NCBI GenBank assembly: GCA_021521415.1
Contig: JAIQDT010005010.1
Coordinates: 1-64,000, forward strand
DNA length: 64,000 nt
From: Bidens hawaiensis
Taxonomy: Eukaryota; Streptophyta; Magnoliopsida; Asterales; Asteraceae
Reading direction: 5' to 3'
Shown: one piece after another, positions 11,975 to 24,300 of the stretch
Layout: each line of letters opens with the position of its first letter
How positions within the stretch are numbered: position 1 is the first letter of the stretch
Position numbers and translations under genes: made by a program
The notes under the pieces: generated by a model
The model's input: the letters and a program-made list of their open reading frames with translations, nothing else
Databases searched by the model: none
Told to the model about the DNA's origin: nothing

Positions 11975-14578
11975 ATGACACCAGGTAGTTCTGTCGTTCG
12001 ACATGCGAATGACATAGATGTATACTCTTGCATACGCAATGTTTCCGTTCAGACAGGTGAAGAGTTTTCCCCTGAGTTTCTCCGCGAACGCAAGCCTAGA
12101 TTAGAGCGCCAACCCACCGACGAATCATTTCACGAGTATCACCATACAACGTACGCAACAACAGACCAGAATCAACAATATTATGTTCCAATAGTGGTGG
12201 AGAAAAACACATATAATGATCATCATCGTCAGCCATACCCGTGTTATAATAGAAATAACTCGTTTTCGGGGAAATTAAAATTTTTATGCAGTTTTGGTGG
12301 GAAGATATTGCCAAGGCCAAGTGATGGGAAGCTTAGGTATGTGGGAGGTGAGACCAGGATTAAATCTATTAACAAAAACCTTAGTTATCAACAACTCATC
12401 AAGAAAACATTTTCCATATCGAACCAACCTCATATAATCAAGTACCAGCTTCCCGACGAAGACCTTGATGCGCTTATATCCGTGTGTTCCAATGAGGATT
12501 TGCAGCATATGATTGAGGAATATGATGAGCTGGATAAATCTTCTCAAAGGTTGAGAATATTTCTCGCGCCTTTAAACGAGCCCGAGAGTCTCTCTTCGTA
12601 TGACTCAAGATCCGTTGAGCAAAGCGAGAGTGACTACGAGTATGTAATTTCGGTAAATGGCATGACAAGGCCAAGCCTTAGTAAGAGTTCTAGTAAAGAC
12701 TTAGATAACCTTGAAGGGGGTAGAATGGACTTTTTGACACCGAATGTACAGTCAGCGTCACCTAGCATGCCAACTCGAATGATAGAGCAAGTGAACCAGC
12801 AACCAACGTACGAAAATGGACAACAACTAGGCAGGTATTCAGGAGAACTTGGAGGTGGAAATCATTCGGATATTAGCAAGCAGTACGTTGTATGGGAAGA
12901 GGATATGATAACATGGACCGAGCCGCAGAATTTAAACTTTTGCTCTGATTCAAGGGGAGCACTAGAAACTCAATATGCAAATCATTCTATTAGTAGGACA
13001 CCAAGCAGTGATTTAATGTCTGTATCATCTTCAAGATTGCAGCATATTACGTCTCAGGACAATGTCATGCTAAGCTCAAACTTGAACGGAAGAAATCATT
13101 GTAGCAATGATTTAGAAACTCTAAATTATAACATTTTCTCTCCAGTTAGTAGCGGTGTCGAGAGCTTTGAAGTTAGTCTTGGTGGCAAAAGCCTATCATC
13201 ACATAACTCAAACTGTGATTTGCCCGAATTTCCTGTTTTGGTTGAAGATGTAACTAATAATCTGCCACATGGCATCCCGTCATCGACGAAAGCGGTGCCA
13301 TGTATACTAGAAGAACCCAATTCTGCAGTTGCTTCCCAGTTTGCCAGTGCGGTAATTTAGTTGTGAATGCTTGTGTTTATCAGTTAATATTTGTTTCCTA
13401 AAATTAATATTGTTTCGCCTTTTTTAGGATGTCGTGCATGAGAATAGACTGAATGTTGAGCTCGTTAGCGGTAAGGTAATAGCTGAAGTGGAAGCAGGGA
13501 TACATGGTCTGCAGGTAATGTTGTTGTTGTTATTATTATTATTATCATTATTATTATTGTTACAGTTATAATTTGTTAATATAACCAAGATAAGCTGTGC
13601 AGATAATAGAAAATAGTGATCTTGAAGAACTTCGTGAGCTAGGATCGGGTACGTTTGGAACTGTTTATCACGGGAAATGGAGAGGAACGGATGTTGCTAT
13701 CAAGAGGATAAGAAAAAGCTGTTTTGCAGGGAAATCATCGGAACAAGAACGCTTGGTAATTGTTTGATCTATTTGTGACAACAGTAAAAGAATACTTTTA
13801 ACACATTTGAAAGAAATACATGATTTATTTTTTGACAGACCAAAGACTTTTGGAGGGAAGCCCAAATGCTGTCAAATCTTCATCACCCAAATGTGGTGGC
13901 ATTATACGGTGTGGTGCCAGATGGGCCTGGGGGTACACTATCTACTGTTACCGAGTACATGACTAACGGGTCACTTAAGCATGTTCTGTTAAAAAACAAC
14001 AGGTGGTGACTTATCAATTACTTACTTGCTTTTTGATTGAAATATATATTATTAAGCTTATATAAAGAATATATTTATTGTTGTTGTAGAGCGCTTGATT
14101 GGCGGAAGAAGCTGATTATCGCACAAGATGCTGCAATTGGCATGGAGTACCTGCATTTGAAGAAAATTATTCATTTTGATCTGAAATGTGTAAACCTGCT
14201 TGTGAGTCTTGGAGATCCTCATAGACCTATATGCAAGGTTGGTGATTTTGGTTTATCAAGAATTAAACGAAACACATTTGTTTCTGGTGGTGTAAGGGGA
14301 ACACTTCCATGGATGGCTCCAGAGCTTCTAAACAGTAGCAGTACTCGCGTTTCTGAAAAAGTAAGGACAGCATTATAAATAGAAGCTACATGCTTTAATT
14401 ATTATATTTGTGGTGTAACTATAAGTTGTGGCAGGTAGATGTATTCTCATTCGGGATTGCAATGTGGGAAATTTTAACCGAAGAAGAGCCTTACGCAGAT
14501 ATGCATTGTGGTGCCATCATAGGTAATAAATAGTTCCCTCGAGTTATTTTTAAAAATAGAATATAAATTATTAAGTAC

Positions 14579-14610
<32 letters not shown>

Positions 14611-14837
14611 TTTAAGGGGGGATTGTGAGCAATATGCTGCGACCGACTATCCCGGATCAATGCGACGAGAGATGGAAAGGTTTAATGGAGGAGTGCTGGT
14701 CACATGATCCAACAGACAGGCCCACATTCACAGAGATAACAAACAGGCTGCAACTAATTATATCAATGGCTTCACATTCAAAAAGACAAAACAATAGTAA
14801 TGTTGCTGCAAAAGATTTGATGGTCAAAATATTATAA
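11975..14837 (+). CDS. PB1-domain Raf-like MAPKKK (group B)
   Basis: A cytosolic Ser/Thr protein kinase of the plant Raf-like MAPKKK class with an N-terminal PB1 domain for protein-protein contact; relatives act in osmotic, ABA or auxin signalling. Seven exons join in frame: 11975-13351, 13428-13514, 13603-13755, 13839-14002, 14090-14360, 14435-14522, 14617-14837, about 786 codons with no internal stop. PB1 lies at about residues 98-205 ([20 protein letters not shown], then the acidic [17 protein letters not shown]). A long Ser/Asn-rich linker follows. The kinase domain shows the Gly loop [17 protein letters not shown] lysine, catalytic loop [13 protein letters not shown] in [10 protein letters not shown], and APE in WMAPELL. 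HFDLK rather than HRDLK is usual for this Raf group. By recalled locus order it corresponds to At1g04700. The start codon is the first ATG of the open frame. Confidence 0.9.
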
Positions 14838-16224
14838 ACACATATACATAATACATGCTATGCTGTTGTTGATGTTGTTGATGTTCCTGGCAAGAATCGC
14901 CTAATATTATTAAATACTGATAATGTGTAACTTACATAGAGTTTAGTCACTAGTGTGTTATATATAAAAAGATTCATGTGAAATTGAGATATCTATATGT
15001 ATAACAATGTGAAAGTTTAGTGACCAATAAATTTTGTTTAAACCCAACATAAATTTATTATGTGTGAACAAAACAAAGCAATATTCATTTAAATTCAAGC
15101 TTTATTTTCTATCTATATTCTATTATTGTATTAAGTTGGGAAACTCAATCTTGATATGTTCGCTATCTTGGCATTGTGAACATATTGAAGAATAGTAAAG
15201 CTAATTACTTGTGTAGATAGTGAAGAAGGTGATCGCTTCCTTTAAAGAGGGTGAGACAATGGTATCGGTGATCCCTAATGTTTATGAAGATGATAATGAC
15301 GAAAACTCATGATTAGTGGATCAAGGAGAGGGAGTACGGTCCGTTAGTTAACATGCACTTGAATCTCTATTAATTTGGTTGTGTCATCTCAATCCCTAAA
15401 TTATTTACTTATATGCACAGAATTAACAATATGTGTAGGCAATTTGTGATACCACATACGCAGTACATTAATAAACCTACACATAACAATAGATACTTTT
15501 TTTTTTATTTTACAAATAAAACTAAATATAATACATGACAAAAAATTTTAATAACATACATTTGTAACATTTCCGTATACACATTCAAAATGTCACCAAC
15601 ACACTATATGAATTTGTGTAGGCTATACACGAGTCTGGTATTTGACGAATTTAATGAATTATAAAGAAAATATTATTTTATTTTATTTATAATACTTTTA
15701 ATTAAAAATAAATTAATAAAAAAATATTGATTTCAAATTTTAAGTTAATTTGTAATAAATGTCAATTAAATGTTAATGATAACTCCATTTTAACTTTATA
15801 AAAACCTGCACGACAAAAGTATCCTTTACATTAAAATCCTGATAAATAATATTTTTGTTAATTACAAGTTTATCATTTAATTTTAGACCATTGATTACAA
15901 TTAATTAAATGTAAGATTCACTTCTCGCACTAATATCATTTGGCCTAATCCATCCCCTATATATATAATCACACATATTAAACATTATTACTTAAGACAG
16001 TTATTATATATGATATTATTTTTTTTAGTTAACAATTATATGATATCATTTTTCAAAAGTTATACTAGCCTACATCTCACCTTATTAAAACTCTATCAAC
16101 AGCTTTGCTGTGAATGAGAGTTTACGGGGATATGATTGTTGTTGTTTATTTACAAAAGAGAAATTGCACTAATTTTGACGTTATTTTACTAATCTCGTGA
16201 AAATAACGTTAAAAGTGACGGACG
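14838..16224. other. Intergenic, very AT-rich
   Basis: The 3' flank of the kinase gene. A short exon-like open stretch (about 31 codons, 15218-15312, ending in TGA, preceded by 'tgtgtag') reads as a Lys/Val-rich then acidic peptide. It has a stop immediately upstream and I recognise no homologue, so it is only noted. Between 16090 and 16170 a segment with 'agctttgct...ggggatatgattgttgttgtt' resembles the 3' end of the SINE that follows. Confidence 0.4.
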
Positions 16225-16471
16225 GTTAATCAGGCATCATGTAGTGGCGTTGATAGCCGAAAGACAAGGGTACATGCACCGATCAGCCGGTGTCCCGATG
16301 ATTGAGTGCTATGTGCCTTATGTCCAAGGCTTGATGCAAAACTACTATCGAGCCGGGGGTCTCACCGGAAGCAGCCTCTCTATCCTTATGGGGTAGAGGT
16401 AATTACCCTCCTCAGACCCTACTATAGCTTTGCTATTGGTGGGATATACCGAGTACGATGATGATGATGAA
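16225..16471 (+). mobile_element. Probable TS-type SINE remnant
   Basis: GC-richer than its surroundings. The 3' half has the recognisable layout of plant TS-like SINEs: 'agcagcctctctatcc', 'ggggtagaggtaa', 'cctcctcagaccctactat', 'gtgggatataccgagta', and then a simple-repeat tail (GATGATGATGATGA at about 16457-16470). The 5' half should contain pol III boxes, but I cannot place them confidently. No target-site duplication was identified, so the borders are approximate. Confidence 0.5.
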
Positions 16472-16849
16472 TTATTTTCCAAAAGTTAAATAACAAATAA
16501 ACAAAAGCCTAACTAACCAAGATAAATAACTATTTGATTTTAAAGAAACTTTATAAAAATTCATTAATACATGTGACATTAAATAGCAAAAGGGGAACAT
16601 AATCAACTTAAATGAATATAAAATCATGATTATTGATATCATTAATATTAATTACCTTTTTGACATTAAATAACAATTAAATGATATCAAATTAATTAAC
16701 TTAACTAACTAAGATAATTAATTATATATATTAATTTTTAAAGAAATTTAATAAAAATTCATTTATATTTGTAACGTCAAATAAGGAACATAATTAACTA
16801 AAATTTAATACTAATGATTTCATATACAAAACGTTTGTATTTTAAATGC

Positions 16850-16857
16850 TATAAAAA
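16850..16857 (+). promoter_or_regulatory. Putative TATA box of the IPT gene
   Basis: CTATAAAA lies about 85 bases before the IPT start codon, a usual spacing for a plant core promoter with a short leader. Confidence 0.45.
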
Positions 16858-16939
16858 CATGCTTACTAACAATAAACCATAACCAATACCCAACGTTCTC
16901 TTCTCTTCGTGATCAATATATATCACAGTCACGTTGAAG

Positions 16940-17843
16940 ATGGAACGTGACAATAAGCCAAAAATTGTCGTAATTATGGGATCAACCGGCACTGGAAAAT
17001 CACGTCTCTCAATCGATCTAGCTAGTCGATTTTTCGACAACTCTGAGATTATCAACTGTGATAAGATGCAAGTATATAACGGACTTGATGTTACCACCAA
17101 CAAAGTCACAGTGCAAGAACAATCCGGTGTTCCACATCACCTTCTTGGCGGTATTGACCCGACCAAGTTCATCTTCATTGCTTCAGAATTTCGAAAAGTT
17201 GCATCCGAAATCATTTCTGAAATCAAATCCCGTCATGGGTTACCTGTTGTTGTTGGAGGGTCAAGTTCGTTAATTTACTCACTTGTTCAAAATCACTATG
17301 ACCCGAATATGGACGTCTTGTTTAACGTGCATGGAATGGATCCAAGTACTTTGGAGTTTCGTTACGATTGTTGTTTCATATGGATCGACGTAAACTTACC
17401 TGTTTTGAACAAGTATTTATCAAAACGGGTAGATGAAATGTTGGAGTCAGGTATGTTCAAGGAGTTACAAGAGTTCTTTCGCTCAGGGGAACATATGAAC
17501 GTGAAACGGTCCGGTTTAGGCCAGTCGATCGGAGTACCTGAGTTCGAGGCCTATTTTAAGAAGTTTTCAAGTGACTGCATTGGGTCCGAGGGGCAAAAGG
17601 AAGCGTACAATGAGGCTGTGGGAAGGATTAAGAAAAACACACATCAACTTGCGAAAAAAACAAGTGACTAAGATCCTAAGGCTTAGGGAGTTAGGGTGGG
17701 ATGTAAAGAGAATCGATGCAACAGAAGCGTTTAGAGCAGCAATCGTGGTGGATACCGATAGAGAAAAGGTGGAAGATATTTGGGAGAAACATGTGGTGTT
17801 GCCTTCCATGAAGATTGTTAAGCACTTCTTGGATGAGTATTAA
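16940..17843 (+). CDS. IPT: Adenylate isopentenyltransferase (cytokinin synthesis), one-base frameshift
   Basis: Transfers the dimethylallyl group from DMAPP to ATP/ADP, the first step of cytokinin synthesis; plant homologues are often plastidial. It is a single exon, as in most plant ATP/ADP-IPTs. ATG 16940 gives MERDNKPKIVVIMGSTGTGK, with the P-loop GSTGTGKS at residues 13-20 and then INCDKMQVY. DYR/IPPT-type motifs follow (GVPHHLLGGIDP, VVVGGSSSLIYSLV, FIWIDV, SIGVPEFEAYF). At 17654-17660 a run of seven A shifts the frame and ends it at a TAA at 17669-17671. With six A the reading would continue to TAA 17841-17843, giving about 300 residues, the normal family length, with the typical C-terminus (RELGWDVKRIDATEAF). 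The lesion is in a homopolymer, so an assembly error is quite possible; otherwise the protein loses about 60 residues. Confidence 0.88.
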
Positions 17844-18822
17844 TTGGGAGATGCTATTAAGGCACCCTTTAACCCTTTAAAGAGGGTATACGTAAAAGAT
17901 AAAACGTGTCTAAAATGGGTGTCTGAATAGACAAACCCAATTAATTTCCTTTTTTTTTACCTTGTTACTCCCAAGGGTTTATGTAGGTCATCGCATGGGT
18001 ACCCGATCGGCCAACTTTTATTTAATAAGAACCCTTTTATTGATTTATCTGGATGAAAATTCTATCGGTAACGTTCTTTAGTAATGCAAATCTTAGTTTG
18101 TTTGCTAAAAACAACAAACAAAAGGAATTGTTAAGTTTCTATAAATAGCCAACGTTGTACCCATGAGAAATCTCAGACCTATAAACGTCCAACTCTCTGT
18201 ATTTCAGAACGTGGATGAATTAAATCCGTACAGGCTCGACCATGTCCTTTATATCTCGAATGATATGGTATGCGATTCCAAGGTAGATAATGATGTACAG
18301 TAGAGGGATTTTAATCGTGTGAAATTACCACTCTTGTTCATTGTTGTTGGAAGCATTTAGAGATCGAGGGTTGTATCGCCAAGTCTCTAGGATGCTTTAT
18401 ATTTTATAATAGCTAGTCATGTTCAAGATAGTAACACTATGTGGTTTGATGTTAATTAGAAGCCAAAGTGAATCAGTTAAAATGATATTGATGAAATGAC
18501 TTGGCATATGATTGATTTCTATTTGAAATTTTGTACAATTGTTGTATATGATTTGATATTTTGAATAACAAGTTGCCATGAAACCTGTAAGAAAGAATGA
18601 TAAACTACTATATAAGGTATACCTTCTTCCGTTATACAAACAAGTACTTTAATTAGTATATTGTTATTGTTTATATATAGTTATTATCAAATACGTACTA
18701 ACTATGATATTATAATTATATATTGCATCACTACATATATATTAATATGCCAGTCACAACATGATCCCTGGCTACAAGTACGTACGTAGTGATGATAACA
18801 TTTTATAACATCATCCATTACA

Positions 18823-18860
<38 letters not shown>

Positions 18861-19093
18861 GTCTAATCCGTTCGAACATGAGACATACATACATACGTTT
18901 ATATAATTATATGAAACTTGTTTCGTAAAGAACAAGGGGAAGGGTTGACTAGGTAGCTACGTTAATTAAGTTTTCTCTTCTTTTCATGCACACTCACCGA
19001 ACTCTGAAACCATGCAAGTATGCAACTCAACAACACTAATTAATTAAGCATCTCATTAATTAATTTGCAACTGTCCACCACCATTCTTTTTCT
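17844..19093. other. Intergenic, no gene recognised
   Basis: AT-rich. A short open stretch near 18210-18300, preceded by 'tatttcag' and followed by GTATGC, looks exon-like but has no recognised homologue. A (TA)n array is annotated separately. Confidence 0.45.
18826..18856. repeat. (TA)n microsatellite
   Basis: About 15 uninterrupted TA units in intergenic DNA. Confidence 0.9.
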
Positions 19094-19101
19094 CTATAAA
19101 A
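19094..19101 (+). promoter_or_regulatory. TATA box of the glycine-rich protein gene
   Basis: CTCTATAAAATCCC sits about 60 bases before the start codon, as expected for a compact, strongly expressed small secreted-protein gene. Confidence 0.6.
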
Positions 19102-19154
19102 TCCCACCACCAGTATTCTAATTCGTGTGTGATTAATTAAATTAAAATAATTTG

Positions 19155-19517
19155 ATGATGAAGTCTTTCTTTGTAGCATTGTGTGTTTGTGCATTTGTAC
19201 TACTCTTTGTGCAAACCAATGCAAGAGACATACCAACTACTACCGTAACTCCGACCACCGCGGTACCAGCTGCCAATGTTAAAGACGAAAAGAATTTCAT
19301 CGCCTTCGGTGGTGTTGGCGGTTTTGCTGGTGTAGGACATCCGGGCGTGCTTCCAGTACTTGGTGGTGTTGGTGGTGCAAGTGGGCTTGGTGGCATTGGT
19401 GGTGCTAGTGGTCTAGGTGGCCTTGGTGGTGCAAGTGGGCTAGGTGGGTTGGGTGGTATTGGCGGTATTGGTGCTGTGCATGGCGGTGGAATCGGTGGTG
19501 GTATCATTCATCCTTGA
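19155..19517 (+). CDS. Small secreted glycine-rich protein
   Basis: About 120 residues. The start codon is the first of two adjacent ATGs (19155). Residues 1-23 are a signal peptide (MMKSFFVALCVCAFVLLFVQ, then TNA). A Thr/Pro/Val spacer follows, and from about residue 50 there is a glycine-rich repeat region built on GGVGG / GGASGLGGLGG units, ending GGGIGGGIIHP. Such proteins are usually apoplastic or cell-wall components; no enzymatic domain is present. It is a single exon with no disruption. By recalled locus order it matches At1g04660, a glycine-rich protein gene next to FLIP. The proline-rich reading frame on the opposite strand is a shadow of the glycine codons. Confidence 0.85.
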   Translation: MMKSFFVALCVCAFVLLFVQTNARDIPTTTVTPTTAVPAANVKDEKNFIAFGGVGGFAGVGHPGVLPVLGGVGGASGLGGIGGASGLGGLGGASGLGGLGGIGGIGAVHGGGIGGGIIHP

Positions 19518-21350
19518 ATTGGTTAAGTTATTTCGGGTAGCAAGAATGGCATGCATGCATGGTCTGTTTTTGTATTTGAACTTTTATTATTATTATTATG
19601 ATGATGATGATGATGTCATCCTTTAATTTATGTTTTTGATGTTTTAAGTTGTTATGGTGTTGTACTTTGTTCTACTATGCATTTCCAAGATAATTTTATG
19701 TTTCTAGCTAGTCTTGTCTTATTATTATAAAAATAAACTTATCTATATCTCTTTCTATATAGCTATTATTAGTTTTGGTAACTTCCATTGCTCCACAAAT
19801 GATTTTCTCACATTAAAAGGCTAGCTTTTCGATCTATGATATATCTAGATGACCATAATCATAAACATGTATGCGCACATAAAGAGAGAGCTAATTAAGC
19901 AAGTTGAGGCTTGAGAGGTTAAGTTTTGTTATATAAGAAAGTAATTAAGTAACTAAGAGCATTCACATTCTCAGGGTTCTCTCGGCTTTCATTTTTAACT
20001 ATATTTGAAGGATCAACCTTTTAATAGTTCCTCCATGAAGAGAAAACACAAAACCACTTAGGAAAAAAAATCACTAGTTAACGCATCAAAACAACGTTAA
20101 ACAATTGCTATTGTTTTCTTTTATTCTAAATTATAAAATGTATATATTTTAACTATATTATTATAACATTTATATCTTGATTACATTGTCTTTGTAATTA
20201 TCATTATTATAATAACTATTGTGACTATGAGATTTTGATTGTTATGGATGAATATGGAGGTTAATAAAGCATAAAGTAAAGGTTATAGGGGTTGAACGTA
20301 ATTTACTAGTTAAAAATTGCGGGAAAAAATCAAACTTCCAAATTACATTGCATACATACACAAAATAAGAAGTTAATTGCATGATTGGTTCATATGATAT
20401 ATAATTTTTACACTTTTGGTCCTCATAGTTCAATAGTTAAACTGCTGGTTGAAAAAATGTTCACAAATGAGCCCGAGAGTTTCGTTTTCAATTTTCATAA
20501 CATAAATGATTCTTAGCAGCTAACATCTAAACCCTAATATGCCGACGTTCAACTGCAATACCATCGACTATACTTTTGTATGCCACAGACTATTTTAGTT
20601 CGGTCGCCAAGTTTGTTGGCTAGATTTTGATTAAATGTGTGGACGTTTTTTAAGAATCTAGTTAACTTTTATTTCGAATTGCAATTCAAGTTGTGAATGG
20701 CTGAATGCCATTGACTTATTTTAAAAGTAGTGACAAAAAGTGGTAAGATTCAAATGGTGCCATGGTGGTTGTGGGCGTGTAACTTTTACGAGAGAGAGAG
20801 AGAGAGAGAGAAAGGACGGGCCCATTATTCTTGTAATAATTAATTTATTGAATATTTTTAACATGAATGATAGTTTAATAACTTTATTTGTATGTAACTG
20901 AAAAATTTAACGACGTTAATCGTTAAGGACCATCTATGTTATGTAAACGTAACTCTCGTATTTAGGAGTGCAAAAAATTTAATAATTATATACTTTTTTA
21001 TAATTATATATTAATATAGGGGGAATTATATATATAGTTAATAATTATTAATTGATATATATAATTTTATGAAAAAATAACTAAATAACATGTATTATTT
21101 TATATATTATAAATATATAAAAAATAATTAATAAGTATTAAACGAGCCGAGCTCGAGTTTTATAAATAAAGATCAAAACGAGCTCGGCTCGACTCGTTTT
21201 AGGTCATATCCAACCATTGAGATAAAATGCGTAATTATTTAACCATGAGGACCAACTATGCAATTAATAACTCTAAAAAGAAACAAATCGGCGGGAAAGT
21301 GAGTGAGGCAGAAGAGAAGAGAAGAGAAGAGAAGAGTAGAGGAGAGGAGA
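19518..21350. other. Intergenic, no gene seen
   Basis: AT-rich. Contains a (GA)n run (annotated) and, around 21140-21200, an inverted 'gagctcgag...gagctcggctcgactcg' segment of the type found as dispersed repeats in many eudicots; a similar segment lies near 2100-2230. The last 40 bases are a GAAGA-rich purine leader directly before the FLIP start codon. Confidence 0.5.
20791..20811. repeat. (GA)n microsatellite
   Basis: About ten AG units in intergenic DNA. Confidence 0.9.
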
Positions 21351-24300
21351 ATGAAGAGAACGAGTTGTACGGAAAAGGACCTCGTGAGCTTGCTCGACTC
21401 CATTAAAGCTTCAGATGTATGCTTTCATTTTCCCCTTATTTCTTTATCTATTTGAGCTAACTACCTAGGTTAGGGTTTCATTTTCTTCCTAATTAATTAA
21501 CCGACGGATGGATTGATTGTTTCTTCAAATTCAAATAGATGTATGCATGTGTGTTTAGGAAGTCGTAGTCACTATTATTATAATCCTTAATTATTTAGGA
21601 TATAAGTAAGATTCATTTAATTCTACTCTTCCTGTTGGTTTCAATTATACCAACTGTGACTGTGAGTTTGCTCTATGACTCCATTTCATTTATTGGCTAC
21701 ATACAGGTGGTCGAGACGCGTACTCAACTCATTTCTCAGCTTGGAGGAGGAGACCTAGATCTTACTCATAATCAAATCCATTCTGTTCTCCAATGTTTAA
21801 CGGTATTATGATTCCTCAAGCCTCTACACAAAGCCAGCTAGTATGAAATATATAGGATGATGTTTCTATTTTTGACTTGTTGATAAACAATTGAATGTTT
21901 TGTGTGTCTCCAGACATGTTACCAGTTTTATGAAAGATTATTACTATTCACCATGGTTGTTACCAACTTACCATCACTCTCATGTTTTCATAACTTTTGA
22001 TTTTTGCATGTTCTGTCATCCATACTCGTTCTTCCATGAGAGAAATATTATATTATATTATATTCTGAATACTCGTTCCTGCCAATATGTAGCAAGCTGC
22101 TTATTGTATTCTATGTCTTTGATCGCTCTGTTTTTCTTAATTGTTATCTTATTAACTCTATGGTAGACATTATGGGAAGACTTCACCTGTTTGGATGTAT
22201 CTCAGTGCATGCTTAACAAAACCATATTGCAAGTGGCTACTACATACCTAGACTCAGATATATCCACTCAATTGCTTGCTTTAGGAACCAAGGTACAGTT
22301 GACCTTTTTTTCTTTTCATTCATGTAGTTATTTTATATACCAATTACTCAGTTTATTTTGTAAACTAAATTTGCATTTTTAACTGTATACAAGGCAAGCA
22401 TATGGTGTAGAAAACATATGAAGATGACACTCATGTCAAACGATGATTCTCAAGAAGAAGAACATTACAGCCTCTTTTTCCAGGTCAACCTTTCTTGTTT
22501 CTAGTTAACTTTTCATACCTTTCTATGACCTTAATGCTGTAAAAGTTAAATTTAAAGAAATCGATGTATGTTTTCAGGTTCTTTTGGACATGTTAAGCCA
22601 TTCTGTTGCTGTTTTAAAAGCTTTGACAAAACTTCCAGTTTCAACAGATAAGGAATTAATGTCCTTAATCGAAACGTTCATCATGGAGCTCTTTAATCTG
22701 ACAAAAGACTTGATATTAGAGAGTAAGGTGACTACTTTCCCATTTTTACTTATTCACTTGTGTAAGTCATATTTATTTTATAATACATGCACGCTGTGTG
22801 TGTATTATTGGGAACTTTCTGTATTAGAAAGTACGGGTGCTTCTAACTTCTATGTATTGATGCTTTGAACATGGTTTGACCAAGGGTATGGGACTGGGGA
22901 TACGGTCAGTAAGATGTAAAAAGAGGAAAACCGAGATGACATCTCGTTACTTTTTTTTTTCAGTGTTGACTAGTATGAACACTCTAAACAAAATTAAAAG
23001 TGTTTTATAGGTGATGTTTTACCATCGAATGGTTTTACCTTGTTTGTTTATAAGTATCATAGAGCTTAAGGTTAGGGATGCCAGTGTTTTATTTATCAAA
23101 TTAGGTCTTGTTACTTTTTATAACCGGAGATTCACCTATCTGGAATCAGGCCTACTATTTTAATTTTACTATCCCAGATTCTCGGTTCTTATCATATTCT
23201 TATCCTCATACTCATATCCCCGCAACAAAAGTTGCCTTGTAAAATTTAGTGGTAATTATATGGAACTGAAATTGTCTGCTACTTATGACAGAAAATTCAT
23301 ACATTTGGCCCAGAAGTATTAAAGGCGTCACAAATGGCTCTTGAAGCTGTCGTAAGTCTATGCAGTGCATATTGCAACAATGTGGATGCGAATTATGATG
23401 CTACAACTGAAAAAGATGATGTGAATCACATTATTAATATAGCAAAATGTGCAGTTGAAAATTTGGTTAATGTGGGGGTCATCGCTGCTAATGCTGGGGG
23501 AGATCTAGTCGGTATGCTGAATTTATCATGGAAAGGAGTTGTTACTTTGCTTCAACAATGCAGAGGGAGTCTAGCAGTAAAAATGAATATATCAGAGATT
23601 ATTCTGTCTCTTATTTCCTTGGCCAAAGGATCTTTGAGTTGTGCAGGACAAACATGGTCAACACTGACGGAATCAGTCTCTATGGATGAAGCGAGAAGGA
23701 TATTCGTTCCTGTTAAATTTTACTTGATAAATGCTGCCAGAATAATCTCTCACTACCCATCTCAAGCATTTTCAGTTTTTAAAGATATTACACTTTGCAT
23801 TCTTATAGTATTAACTTTTCGAATCTTTTTGGGTCAACAAAAGTATCTTAAAACTGCAAGTGAAACTTTGGCTGACCTTTTAGAACCAACATCAATTCAT
23901 CTTCTCAAGTCCTTGTTAAATTCAGCTCAACTGGAACACAATCATAAATGCCAAATGATTGATTGGCTATTTAGTGATATCCCCATTTCAAATTTAGATG
24001 AAAAATCAACTAGTGAGATCTTTTCTTCGTCCTGTGGGTCAAAAACATTGCAACTTGGTCAACTTTCTTTGTATGTTAATCTTCTGAGAAGTGGCCCTGA
24101 TCTGGAAGATGATGTGAGGTTTGAGATTGCTAAAAAGCTGAATTGGTTATTGAATATTTTAATCGAGGAAAATGTTTATTCATCTATTCTTGCTTTTCCA
24201 GTACCTTTATTGCATAAATCTGGTCATCAGAGTATGTTTTCTTCTGTTATTCATGCATTAAAGACTTTTATGCTTGTAGTCTCGTCAACTTCAGTTTGGG

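Noticed and set aside
19142..19507. 121-codon proline-rich ORF on the minus strand
   Set aside because: It is the complement of the glycine codons of the secreted glycine-rich protein and has no signal, promoter or homologue.
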